Below, one piece after another: positions 31,436 through 42,818 of a stretch of 64,000 nt of DNA. The translations under genes and the position numbers were made by a program. The notes beneath the pieces are model-generated. The model made no database searches and was not told the origin of the DNA. It saw only the letters and a program-made list of their open reading frames with translations. Every line of letters starts with the position of its first letter. Within the stretch, counting starts at the first letter, position 1. Source of the DNA: Trichinella spiralis (Eukaryota > Nematoda > Enoplea > Trichinellida > Trichinellidae); assembly GCA_000181795.3 (NCBI GenBank), contig CM012953.1, positions 14,552,183-14,616,182 on the forward strand, given 5' to 3'.

Positions 31436-32304
31436 TTCAGTTGAAATTTTCATCAAACTTAACTCTTCTCAGTTACTGTAATTTAGAAGTGCAATTTCAA
31501 TTCTCCTTTTACTTAGCATTTCAATTTACAACTTCAACAACTAACCAACCACATTTAGAAATACTTAACTTAGTTCTTGCCTATGCCAAATGGTGTCAAC
31601 TTGATTTAGACCAGTTGTTCCCAAAGTGAGGTTCATGGAAGCATTGCTGGGGGTTCACGGAGACATTTTCAGATGTCCACTCCTTCATTTTATTTAATTT
31701 TAATTGAAATTGCTAAGAACTGTCCGACATAACGCGCCGTGTCGACGCTTTATTTACACATTCATTTTATTCAGTCTAACAACTACTCAGGTTCCAAGTC
31801 CCCTTACCGTACTCCCCCCCCCCATTTTCCCTGCACATCCAGTGAACTGTAAAGGGTCAACGGTAACGAGGGTTACCGAAGGGGTCCAAGGCGTTCAGCT
31901 TTGGGAATCGCTGATTTAGACTGTCACAGTATTTTTCAAATTGCTTATTGTATGCTAAATTTATGCATTGTTAAATGTATCTGGCGAGTTAGTGTGAGGA
32001 ATTGAAAAAGACGTTGCTGAATTTATATGATTATTACAATGTGAAACGAAAATTGTCCTGAATATAATTTTGTTTTATATCAAATATTATTGAATAAAAT
32101 GATCGATTCAATCAATACAATAAAATTATTCAAGTTAACAAATCAGTTTGAAAATGTTTTTCAAAATAAAGTTATACTTGAAAATCAACATATCTGTATT
32201 ATACTGTAATATTGTTGAAACTTTTCCCATTATTGAAGTAGTGTTGGTCTGGTGTTTTTCCGTTGGCATTTTTGATTCTTAAATTAAATGTAAAGCGCAA
32301 CAAA
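31436..32304. other. Intergenic, MUT to SETD3, with a MITE
   Basis: Contains the hAT MITE (31612-31913, listed separately) and an AATAAA at 32093-32098. The frame upstream of the SETD3 ATG is open back to 32242 but has no earlier ATG. Confidence 0.4.
31612..31913. mobile_element. Non-autonomous hAT element (MITE)
   Basis: 302 bp. The left end is CAGTTGTTCCCAAAG and the right end, read on the other strand, is CAGCGATTCCCAAAG; these are imperfect inverted repeats of the hAT CAG...CCCAAAG type. The element is bracketed by a perfect 8-bp direct repeat, ATTTAGAC (31604-31611 and 31914-31921), the target duplication length of hAT elements. It is richer in G+C than its flanks, contains a C-rich run and has no coding capacity. 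It lies about 180 nt past the MUT stop. Confidence 0.88.
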
Positions 32305-33726
32305 ATGGTCATAGGCAAAGATGAGATACTTTCGAGATGCGGTTTAATTACGAAGGATATGGTGATGAATTTGACTACTGATGTGTCATTGAATTCGAAA
32401 AACGCTCAGTGGAATCGTTTAATTTATGTAAAAAGCGGAGCTGACGCGTTGATAGATACTCAGAAGCCTTTTCAGAGGAAATTCATTCGCAACAGAATGG
32501 ATTTCAAAGAAGAATTTGAGCAATGGTGCAAGAAAAACGGCGTAAAAACGTTTAGCGTCAAGCCGGAGGCGGTCGACAATTGTGGCATCGGCATGGTCGC
32601 CACGGAAGATATTCCACAAGGGAAGTTGCTGGTGTTGGTCCCGAGGAAGGTAATGCTGACCACAGAATCTTGTCTCCAGTCTTGCCCTGCGATGAGAGAT
32701 CTGCTCAAGGGGGATCCAATTTTGAGCAGCATGAACAACGTCTCTTTAACAATGGCCGTCCTTTATGAACTGTTTTTGGGTAAAAAGTCATGCTGGTATG
32801 AATATTTGCGCTTTTTGCCCACTGAATATTCGGTGCCGTTGTATTTCGACGAAGATGCGTTCAGCGTATTGAAATTTTCCGCTTTTTTCGACCAAGTGGT
32901 CAACGTCTACACGTCCATTGTTCGTCAGTACAGTTACTTTTATCAGTTGTTGATCAACAGAAATTCACCGTTCCGCGGGACTCCGTTCAAAGAGACCAAT
33001 TTTACTTTTGAAAATTTTCGCTGGGCCGCCAGCACCGTGATGACGCGCATCAACTTCATACCGTTGTCGGAGATGAGCGTGGCTTCGGCTATGAACGAGG
33101 CCGCTTTGATTCCAATGTGGGATTTGTTCAACCACGAAATTCAGACGCTGTGCAGCGATTACGACACCGACACTGACTATGGGCGTGTTTTTTCCGTCAA
33201 ATCCTGGTCCGCCGGCGACCAAGTGTTCATCCACTACGGTAACCGTGGAAATTACGAACTGCTCATTGGGGGCGGGTTCGTGGTCGACAACAACCCGTTC
33301 GATTATTTTCCGTTGAAGCTGAGCCTCGGCCAGGCCAGCGAAAACTACTCACTGCGCTTGGAAGTGCTGCAACAACGCGATTTGGCCGAGACCAAGGTCC
33401 ACCGCATATGCTGGGCTGAGGACGAGATGTTCCAGCCGTCGATTTTGCAATTCGCCATCGTCCACTCGGCCGACGTGGCGGCGTTGGAAGAGATTAAGAA
33501 TATGCCCACCGGTACGGCGCCGATCTCGGACCAGTTGCGGTTCAAAGCGAAATCCTTTCTCAAAAATCGTCTAAGTCTGCTGCTCAACACTTACGCCAAA
33601 TTGCCTGAAGAAAATGACGAAAACCCCCATCAGAAACTCTGTCTCGTCTGTTTGGATGGTGAAAAGCAGCTTCTTCAGCACGCAGTTGACGTTTTGGAAA
33701 GTTGTACATTTCCTACGGAGATATAA
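32305..33726 (+). CDS. SETD3: SETD3-like SET-domain methyltransferase, intronless
   Basis: 473 residues in a single exon. SETD3 proteins methylate a histidine of actin (His73 in vertebrates). The split SET domain shows GIGMVATEDIPQGKLLVLVPRK, then ENFRWAASTVMTRINFIP, which closely matches the SETD3 signature SSVMTRQNQIP. It continues EAALIPMWDLFNHE and GDQVFIHYGNRGNYELLIGGG, with the catalytic-pocket Tyr. A C-terminal Rubisco-LSMT substrate-binding-like region follows (RLEVLQQRDL...FLKNRLSLLL). It is shorter than human SETD3 (594), mainly at the C-terminus. The start is the first ATG; the frame opens at 32242 after a stop. The gene has no introns and is clearly GC-richer than its intron-rich neighbours, which suggests a retrocopy. 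A poly(A) signal is at 34033-34038. Confidence 0.85.
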   Translation: MVIGKDEILSRCGLITKDMVMNLTTDVSLNSKNAQWNRLIYVKSGADALIDTQKPFQRKFIRNRMDFKEEFEQWCKKNGVKTFSVKPEAVDNCGIGMVATEDIPQGKLLVLVPRKVMLTTESCLQSCPAMRDLLKGDPILSSMNNVSLTMAVLYELFLGKKSCWYEYLRFLPTEYSVPLYFDEDAFSVLKFSAFFDQVVNVYTSIVRQYSYFYQLLINRNSPFRGTPFKETNFTFENFRWAASTVMTRINFIPLSEMSVASAMNEAALIPMWDLFNHEIQTLCSDYDTDTDYGRVFSVKSWSAGDQVFIHYGNRGNYELLIGGGFVVDNNPFDYFPLKLSLGQASENYSLRLEVLQQRDLAETKVHRICWAEDEMFQPSILQFAIVHSADVAALEEIKNMPTGTAPISDQLRFKAKSFLKNRLSLLLNTYAKLPEENDENPHQKLCLVCLDGEKQLLQHAVDVLESCTFPTEI

Positions 33727-34847
33727 ATTGGTTCTTCCGTGTGATGAGTGCCACTACAACACCCCGAATGAAACTGTTGAACGGTTTACTCGCCATTATT
33801 GGTATTATTTGTATTTTGACCGTAAAATTTTTCAAACCTACCATCAACTCAAACAGCTGATTGAATGAAAATGAAGTAAAATCAAAAAATGTATGTTAGT
33901 ATGATAGAATTTTTTTTCAAATTTTTTGATGCATTTCATTATATTGTTATTACTACTATTATTAGTATCTTTTGTTTTGTTATTTAGCGCCAATCTACCT
34001 TCTAGTATTACTGTAGCTTTAATTCAGGTACGAATAAAGTATTCATTAAAAAGGCAATTTTGAGCTGTCGTTTTTAATTTATTACTATTTTTTGAAATTA
34101 TTGTAAAATAAAATTTTGCAAAGCAAAGAATATTTCTGTGTTCTGAACGCGTGCACAAAGGAGTCTTGGCACTTGTTCACGGCGTGTACGGTAATGCAGC
34201 TGAGTTGATTTTTGTGCTCAGTTTCAGGAACTGAAACTGTAGAGCAGCATCTTCATCAAAATTGCCATTTGCCCAGGGCGAGCGCCAAAATGTACTTGCT
34301 GTTATAGATCAGCAAGCATCATTTACCACCCGCCAGATGTTTTGACTAACGATTCTGATGCCTGATGGCGAGGGCATTTGCCATGGTGCCAGCCGCCAGC
34401 AGAGTTAAGCTCTGGAAGAGGTCATATGGCCCGGGTATATATATAAAGGAAGAGCCTGACCAAATGGATCGAGAGATAAAAAGAGCCAAACGTACAAATT
34501 CAGAAAAATTCACGTTATTGCTTGCAGTATTTGTTGTCTCTATATTTATTCGTCCGTATTGTCGTGTATGTTTGTGTATTAGTTTTGGTTAGACTGAATT
34601 TTGTCGATGATTCGATCTCGTATCAAGCGAGGGCATTCAGCTTAAGACCATTGAAGCGGTTTGTTTGAATCTACCTCTCAAAATAACCTCTGGGTATTTA
34701 TTTACATGTTGAGCTTTCTGACGAAAAAATGTTTTTCATTGTTGTTTGTTGCGTACGGAAGCAGTCGAACATTATTCCTTTTTTATTGCAAACTGGGCGA
34801 AATAAAAATTATAATAACAAAAATATTGTGCAATTTGATTTATTTAT
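33727..34847. other. Intergenic with GC-richer, promoter-like repeat segment
   Basis: The SETD3 3' UTR ends near an AATAAA at 34033-34038. From about 34140 to 34700 composition changes to GC-richer sequence, with a TATATATATAAAGG box at 34436-34449 followed by a pyrimidine- and GT-rich stretch. This resembles a solo LTR of a BEL/Pao or Gypsy-type retroelement, but I could not define its ends or a target duplication. No coding exon was recognised. Confidence 0.3.
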
Positions 34848-36775
34848 TTACAAGTGCATGACATCTAAACAAGTGTTTTCATTCATTTTTACATATCCAG
34901 GCAAGCAATTGCAGTGAAAACTGCCTGCAGTATTAATGCATCGGCTGCCACTGCTGCATGGATATGATTTTCCATCATCCGGTTGACATTCATTAATATC
35001 AAAGCAGTGATTGGTCCCATCGCCAAAGTATCCCTTTTTGCAAACACACTTGTGCCCGTGCTCTTCGTTAATACAATCTGCATCCGGATGGCAAGGTGCT
35101 GCGGCACAAAAATCTGCATTTTTGCATATTGCACAACAATGACCCTCTGGTGTAATTTGATCTTCAATTGAACAGCTCAATTTTGGACAAGAATTTGTAG
35201 TATATGTGCATGACATGTCACCATTTTCACAACGACATTGAACGCATTGTTTCGGTGAAAATGCATCTCCATGTTTGTAATTTGCACCCATATAATGACA
35301 GTCTTGCCCACATTCTGGGCAACACTGTCCAGGACGTTTTATCAAATGATCACATTTTAATTTTGGACATCCCAACGCGTGACAAAACACTTTTCCCAAA
35401 TGGCACGTGCACTCTGTGCAACTTTGTTGATCAAGCCAACGATATCCATCGTCCACTTCAGTGTCGTTTATCTAAAATGAAAAAATCTAATCAAAAAGAA
35501 ATAGAATAATATATTTAATTATAATTCCGAATATAAATTTATCCTCTCATCACAACTTACAACACATCCACGTTGTCGAAGAAGGACACTTTTCAAACGT
35601 TCGTCCATGTCCTTCATGTTTTTTCGCAATCGTTTAAATTCTTCTTCCAAGTAATTGATTTTGAAACGCAAATATTCCCAACAGTTTGGACACTGGCCGT
35701 CGATTTTCACTTCGCTCGGTTCTGGCAAATTTACCAACTTCAGTGTGGCACCCTTTTCCGGCTTCAAATCCAAAGCAATTGCTTCTAAAATTTCCACCCT
35801 ACTTTGCAACTTTTTGCAAATATTTTCCGCTTGCAACAGCGCCTCATGCGGCAATATCGGATCTTGCATGGGAGTTTCAGTGATGCGCTTTTCGAACGCG
35901 ACCGACTTCCACTGATCATAATCTTGTGTACGTATGCTGCACAATTTGCCGGCAAGCGACTCGTTCGTGATGACGAACCGTCTGATTTCGCCGGCGAATT
36001 TCGAACTTCCCCTGCCCCGGTGACCGACGTGGGCGCTGGTCGTTTTGTTGCTTTGCAAAATTCGAAAATCAATTTCTGGATAATCCCCAACCACTGCTTC
36101 AATGCAGTCGATCATCAGGCGCAAATCTTCATTCACCAATTCAAATATGATCGTGTGCATATTTTCGTCGTCAAATTCATATTTCACATGCAAATTTGCT
36201 ATTCTATATTGACGGCGCCAGTAGACGGTAAGTTCACCTGATTTAAATTTATTCACAATCAACAAATAATAAATGGTGAAATGAAATTTTGTAATTTTAA
36301 TTTTATAAAAAAAACAATGAATTTTTGAAATTAAAAGTTAAATAAATAAATATATATTGTTTTTTAATTTGTAGTAAAATAGAAAATTAAAAGAAAAGAA
36401 AAGATCCAAAAAGTTCAATAATATCTTTAATAAGACTTGATGAATAAAATAATGCAAAAAAATTCAAGAAAAAGGTTTACCTTTCAATCCTGAGCTGTAT
36501 AATTCGAAAACTTTCACGTTGCCAGTGCTGACGTAAAATAAAGTTCCACGGGTGTGTTCAATTTGTACAAATTGTAATAGAATGGAAAATTTTTTCGTCA
36601 TCAACAATGAAGCCACTTCCGCTGTTTCAGATTTTGTCAAAGTGACCGGCTGGGATATGTCCTTTATTTCAAGTGTTTCACAGTGGATTATTATTATTAA
36701 TATTAATATTAAGAGTGAAAACAAATGAAGAGGTAAAATGGAAAAATTCATTTTTGAAATTTTTATTTCACTCAT
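34848..36775 (-). CDS. NELL: NELL-like secreted protein (short form)
   Basis: Secreted glycoprotein of the NELL (protein kinase C-binding, thrombospondin-like) family. Three exons (36775-36481, 36237-35561, 35471-34848) give 531 residues. A signal peptide (LHLFSLLILILIIIIHC) starts from M1 or the internal M9. A thrombospondin N-terminal/laminin-G-like domain covers about 45-225 (TLFYVSTGNVKVFELY...). A CPNC segment and a heptad-rich coiled coil (YLEEEFKRLRKNMKDMDERL) run to about 320. Two VWC domains follow (CTECTCHLGKVFC...CCPEC; CVQCRCENGDMSC...CCAIC), then two EGF modules (CAAAPCHPDADC...; calcium-binding DINECQPDDG...CLPGYV). Vertebrate NELL1/2 have about 800 residues with more VWC and EGF repeats, so this one ends early, right after the second EGF. 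The stop is clean and the last exon carries all repeats without introns. Confidence 0.88.
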
Positions 36776-38163
36776 TTGAATGATGAAAAGAAAAAAAGCT
36801 GAAAATTTTCAAGCTTGTTCAGTTGAAGCTAAAAGAAAGAACGAATTGGAGAAGAAGAGGCGGAAAAATGAAGATGGTGACACACAACGCCGTGGTTGAT
36901 TTTGATTATTATTTTTCCTCCTCATAGCAGTGATGATGATGCTCTCCTGCCGACGAGTAAACATTAGCTGGTCATAAGCATAAGTCACAAGCCAACAACT
37001 CGCAGAATTTGCCCAACTTTCATCACATCGTTAAGTCATCTGCGTTTGCATGTCAGTTTTCTTCAAACCCACCATCCGTAAACTTTTGAAATTTATTAGA
37101 GAACAAATTCAGAAATTCTCTTGTTCCCATTCTTGACAACAAGCGTTCATCAAAAATTTAAGCTAAAAATTCATTTCATAAATATGATCATTGATAGATA
37201 GATAGATTGATTGATTGATGGGTTGATCACCTTCATTTTTCAACTTGATACCTTAAAATGGATATTGAAAAAAAATAATAAATTAGACAAATAATTTATA
37301 CTCCTCTTTGCATTGTTTTTGATTTATTATTAATTTTTCTGAAAAAAATTTCTTTTCTTCATTGTTGATATTATTATATTTTGCTGCTGTGAAATCAGTT
37401 GGATTTCAATAATGCAGATTTATTTACACCAACCATACTCCTCGGTCTCTATATTTTAATATCATTTTCAACCTTTGTTGCATGTGCATGTTAAAATGAA
37501 AAATTAAATTTAAGAAAATCAAAAATGTATAAATGAAGAACAACGTTGGTAAAACAAAAATTGCCAACAAAATTTTTGTATATTTATTTTTTTCACATCA
37601 TTTTCAATTTAACATCAATAAAATTGTTTCATGCGCAATAAACTGAAGAATAATGCAATCAATATAAAACTTTAATTGCGCGATAACAATTTTATTATTA
37701 CCAATCATTGACATTTAAAGTAAATATTATATCATAAAATAAACATTTCCAAGTTGTAGACTTATTGTTCATCAAAATAAATAGCAACAGCTATTACTGT
37801 TGCTTTATTAAAATTAATGTAATTCTAAAACAGTGTGAGAAAAAACAGATTTCTTTGTTTATATTTATGACTTTCTTCATTTGTAATATTTATGTACAGA
37901 CATTTTTTCTTATACTTTTTATTTACATTTATATTGGAAGGATATTGCACTGAGGGAATGTAGTAAAAATGTATTTGAATGAAGCTGAAGCATTTACAAA
38001 TCTCAACTTGGATCATTGTATGATTGTATTAAACAATATTGTTCAATAATATTGAAAATATAAAATATATAAATAAGAATAGCGCATGCAGTTGATAATT
38101 TGTTATTTGGTGAGTTACAATTTTCGACAAAATTTTACAAGAATAAAAATAATAGCATTTTCA
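36776..38163. other. Intergenic, upstream of NELL and downstream of SCUBE
   Basis: Probably contains the NELL promoter. A short GATA/GATT tetranucleotide run lies at about 37195-37220. No coding exon, tRNA or mobile element was recognised. Confidence 0.4.
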
Positions 38164-41100
38164 TTAAAGAGAAAATTGTGATAGATCAAAGTGACTTTGT
38201 ATTTTTTCCCACAGAAGATCAGTGAATGTTGGAGGTAAAACTTGAATAGCTAGTTGCATGTAAGCTGGGTAATTTTCAGGCTCGGCAATCACTTTCATGA
38301 ACAATTGCAAATAGTGATCGCTTTTGAAAAATGCTTCCCGGCTTGCCATTGCTTGCAAACGCACATCACGGACAAAATCTTCGACCAAAGAATGATGTTC
38401 ATCTGCAATGAAGAGAAAAAACAAAGACAATCATCAGATCACTTATCCATGACATTTATGTTTCAAACTTACCACTGTAAAATACGTAATGTATTTTAAA
38501 TCCTGTATTTGAATTGTTCGAATCAGATCGGAAATAAATCCACAAACGTCTCGATTGTCCAAGCAACGCAAACGGGGCAGCTTTTGATGAACAAGCTTCT
38601 AGTGTCATTGGAGAAAGTGGAGATCCTTTGTAAAAGTTAAAAAAATTTCATTCTTAACGTAAAAATAAAAAAAACAAACATCAGAAATGAATAATACAAA
38701 TAAAAAACCCACTATTTTTACGAATAACCAAGTAATCCCCACAATGATCTGCGGCAAGGTGAAGTTGAACAATGAAGAGCAAGATTCTTTTACCCAAAGG
38801 GGCTCGAATAAACCACTCGCAGGATGCATTGTTTGGATAATTGCCCGGATAATTTGGTGACGCTATAAATCCTGTCAAATAGCCCATCTGTTTTACACAT
38901 CTTTTACCTAAATGAAAAAATTTTGATATTATTTATTTATTTATTTATTTATCATTGTACATACTGATGCAACTGTTTTGCGATTTGCTGGCAGGGAATT
39001 CTGTTGTCAAATTCTGTGGACATCGGATGCAGTAATTTTTCCCATACTCAAACTGATAACTACCAATTGGACATGGCTGACATTTATTTTCATCAACGTT
39101 GAAGTAAAATCCTGGTAAGCATAATTCTAAAATGAAACATCTTTTGAAATATTAGAATAAAAAGTGGACGACGACGCATTCACCTGGAACAGAGCAGTTG
39201 GAAAATGATGTTGAGCCGAAATCGTAAGTAGTAAGCTTTTCTCCGCATGCTGTACAAGCCAGTCGACCACTTTCCGATTGATAAAATCCATATGGACATG
39301 GCAAGCACGGTTCCATACCGGTCGAAGAATAATGTCCAGGCAAACATGGAGCTGAAATACATGCAAAACGATACTTCAAACATAGCATATTTTGAAAATG
39401 CAACGGTCAACCAACTGGCGCAATTTTCAATTGCATCTCTCCCAGCAGATTGATTTTTCTTATAATCAACCGATGGACACTTTATGCAGCTTAGAGCGTT
39501 GGACATTGGTTGGTAAGTGCCGGTAGGACAAGGAAAGCACAAGCCTACGGTTCTGTTATAAAAATTTCCAGGTTCACACGTCACTGGCATCATATTTTTG
39601 AATGTTTTCATTACAGAATCTTTGGACAATGTTCTACACTCTTTTTTAGGATGCTTGTGATTGCACAATAAATGCAATGAACTTTTCGAAATTGTTCTAA
39701 GCATCATTTCTGAAGAACGATATCTAAAAAAGAAGAAAGTTTTTTTTTCATCAATAACCGCAATCATAGAAAAACCATCTCGTGAAAAATTATTACTGAA
39801 GCTAACATTTATACATGGAGCTTTTTTGAGATTATTACTTCAAAAGAAAACAACATTTGTTTAAAAAAAATCTTTTTTCCAATTGCAAGTGTATTTAAAT
39901 TAACAAAAGTTTGACTTTTTAGTTAATATTAATAACATATTCACCAAAGTGTTTCTCATTAATGCGCATTGCACATTTTAAATGTTTACTTTAAAAGTCT
40001 GTATTTCATAAATTAAAAAGATTAATAATCATGATAAATAGTGTCTTCATTAGAAATTTTGAAATAACTATCAATCAAAAACAGCAGTGGACAATGTTAT
40101 TAAAATAAAATAAATACCTGAGTTTCAAGCCATTGATTTGAGCTATTTCACTAAACAAGTTGATAAAATGTTGAGATGTAATTGCGTCAGCTAAAAGTTC
40201 AGCATCGTATTGAAATGAAAAGTCAAAATTTTAATTTTTGAAAGTCATACCAATTCTATACCAGCCTTGAGCTGAAAATACAGACAATGATCGATTGTTA
40301 TTTGCCTCCTGCATTTCAGCTGCTCGTTTCAGGCATGTAATTTCAATGCTGGCAAATTCTGGATTCTTTCCACATTGTTGGTGGCGATCAATTTTACCGC
40401 TGTTCTCTATTAATAGAATTCCTTTCTCTAAATAATGCCAAATAAGAATAATGATGATAAAATAATAATTTTCTCTGCATACCTGCTTCGAAGTTCTTTT
40501 GATTTGTCTTCATTCGAAACAGTCGATTTAGCAAAATGCAACGATCCACCAAGAACGAGACATCCATATAGTGCCATTGGGACCCTGCAGCTTTTATAGA
40601 CGTCACTGCAGATATATTTTTGCTGCATGCTATTTTGATGCTTGATTTCATTTTTTTCGCCACAAATTCAGCATTTTTGTGGCAAATTAATGTACACATA
40701 TTTCCTCGACAATTTAAACTGCTGGATATTATTGAACTTTCGTCACTGCTTTTCAAACAGTAGTCAACAGCTAAACATAAATGTTAATGGTTTAACATAT
40801 AAATAACATACATTAAATACTCTGATTTTAAACAAAATCATTGTCAATCTAAACTTCAAAAAATTGTAATTAATCATCATGCTTGAATTATTCAAAAAGA
40901 CAGTTTTGTTCCATTATGTTGTCTTTACCAATGCAATCTTTTTTATTGCTGTGAAGAACAAATCCTGTGTGACATGAGCAATAATAACTTCCAGGTGTAT
41001 TGTGGCAAATTTGTTGACATCCTGCGTTCCCTATTGAACATTCATCTACGTCTAAATTTTAAAAAATTAATGAAATAAAGTAAAATATAATACAATAAAA

Positions 41101-42728
41101 AGAACATTTTTGCCTGCACAATGATGATGTTCATGCAAATAAAATCCCGGACGACATTGGCAAGTGTAACTTCCAGGTTGGTTGATGCATATGTGATCAC
41201 AAACATCATTGCTTTCGCATTCATCAATATCTTTGCAAGATAGTCTGTCGTTGCTTAATAAATATCCATTTTCACAAGCACATTCATACGCTCCAGGAAT
41301 GTTAATGCAAATTTGCTCACAGTGGCCGTTCCAATTTTGACATTCATCAATGTCTAAACAAAAAAATTGCTTAAATAAAAATGCACTATGTGGAGATATC
41401 TATATCAGAATTAATTGCCTGAACAAGTTTTATTATCAGCATTTAAAATAAATCCATTATCACAGTAACATTCAATTCCATTTTCAGTTGATTCACATCG
41501 CTTTTCACAACCTCCGTTGTCAATTTCACATGAAGCTTAAAATTCAAATGTATAAGTTAATTTTGTTTAACAAATGTTTATGTTTTTACCAACGCATGAA
41601 TGCTCATCGCTTGCTAGGAAGTAACCAGAATGGCACATACAAATTGTACCTTGACGGGTGTCCAAGCAGTTATGTTGACATCCACCATTTCCAATCTTCA
41701 CGATGTTGTAATTGTTATTTTCAAATAAATGCAATTTTACATAATTGGATAATGTTAAAAAAGAAAAGAAAATACTAATAATTAATTATTAATAATAAAT
41801 TTACCGAACAAGTGGAGATGCAAGTTCGCCCATCAGAATGTAAATGGTACCCAGATTTACAATAGCAGCTTCCAAATTCTTTTACACAACCATGAGTACA
41901 GCCCAACTGATCGCAAATTTGACTTGGTTTCTCTTAATCGAATCATCTTATTATTGCTACAGTGTATACAGAAATATACGTACTTAAGATGCAGCTAAAT
42001 CCATCTGCGGCTAATACGAAACCTCTTTCACACGAACAATAGTAACTTCCAATAGTGTTTACGCAATAATGTTCGCAATAGCCGTTGTCCGTTTTGCATT
42101 CATCAATATCTAAAATTATGCATCATTCAGAAATTAATTAAGCATTTTTAAAAATTAATCAAATAATGAGTGATAGCAAAGGATACGAAACAAAAATACT
42201 TTCACAAAATTTAACCTCTCAGTCAGAAAAGTTTTCAAACATATATGCAGAAAAGTTAAATTTAACTTGCGTTTAAAAAAATGCTTTTTACATCTGATAA
42301 GAATTTACTTAAACAGAAGCACGCTAATTTATATCGTTTACAAAAAACATTCTTGAAGTACAGTAATTAACAATAATTTTATTTATTCAAATAATGTAAG
42401 TAAATTTGTACAAATTTGCAAGCATATTTTGTAAATGAATGATTTTTTTTAATTTGAATATTATTAATTAAAACATTAAGAAATTCATTGCACCTACACT
42501 ATGTTACTATAATACAGGTAGACAAATGAATTGTTATCTTTTTTTTTGATTTTAATAAATGAGAATGTTCATTTTTGAAAATGTCACCTAAACAATTTTT
42601 CTGATCATCAGCCAGTTGAAAGCCAACATAGCATGAACATTTGAAACTGCCAATAGTATTAGCACAAATTTGGACACAGTGCCCATTCATATGCTCGCAT
42701 TCGTTTACGTCTACAAAAGCAAAAGTTC

Positions 42729-42818
<90 letters not shown>

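Noticed and set aside
32305-33726. Bacterial origin or contamination for the intronless GC-rich gene
   Set aside because: The protein has the eukaryote-specific SETD3 signature, and an AATAAA follows in AT-rich animal sequence.
42729-42817. Possible tandem-repeat coding region (poly-Asn or poly-Tyr frames)
   Set aside because: It is a simple AAT microsatellite inside a SCUBE intron; the frames are by-products of the repeat.
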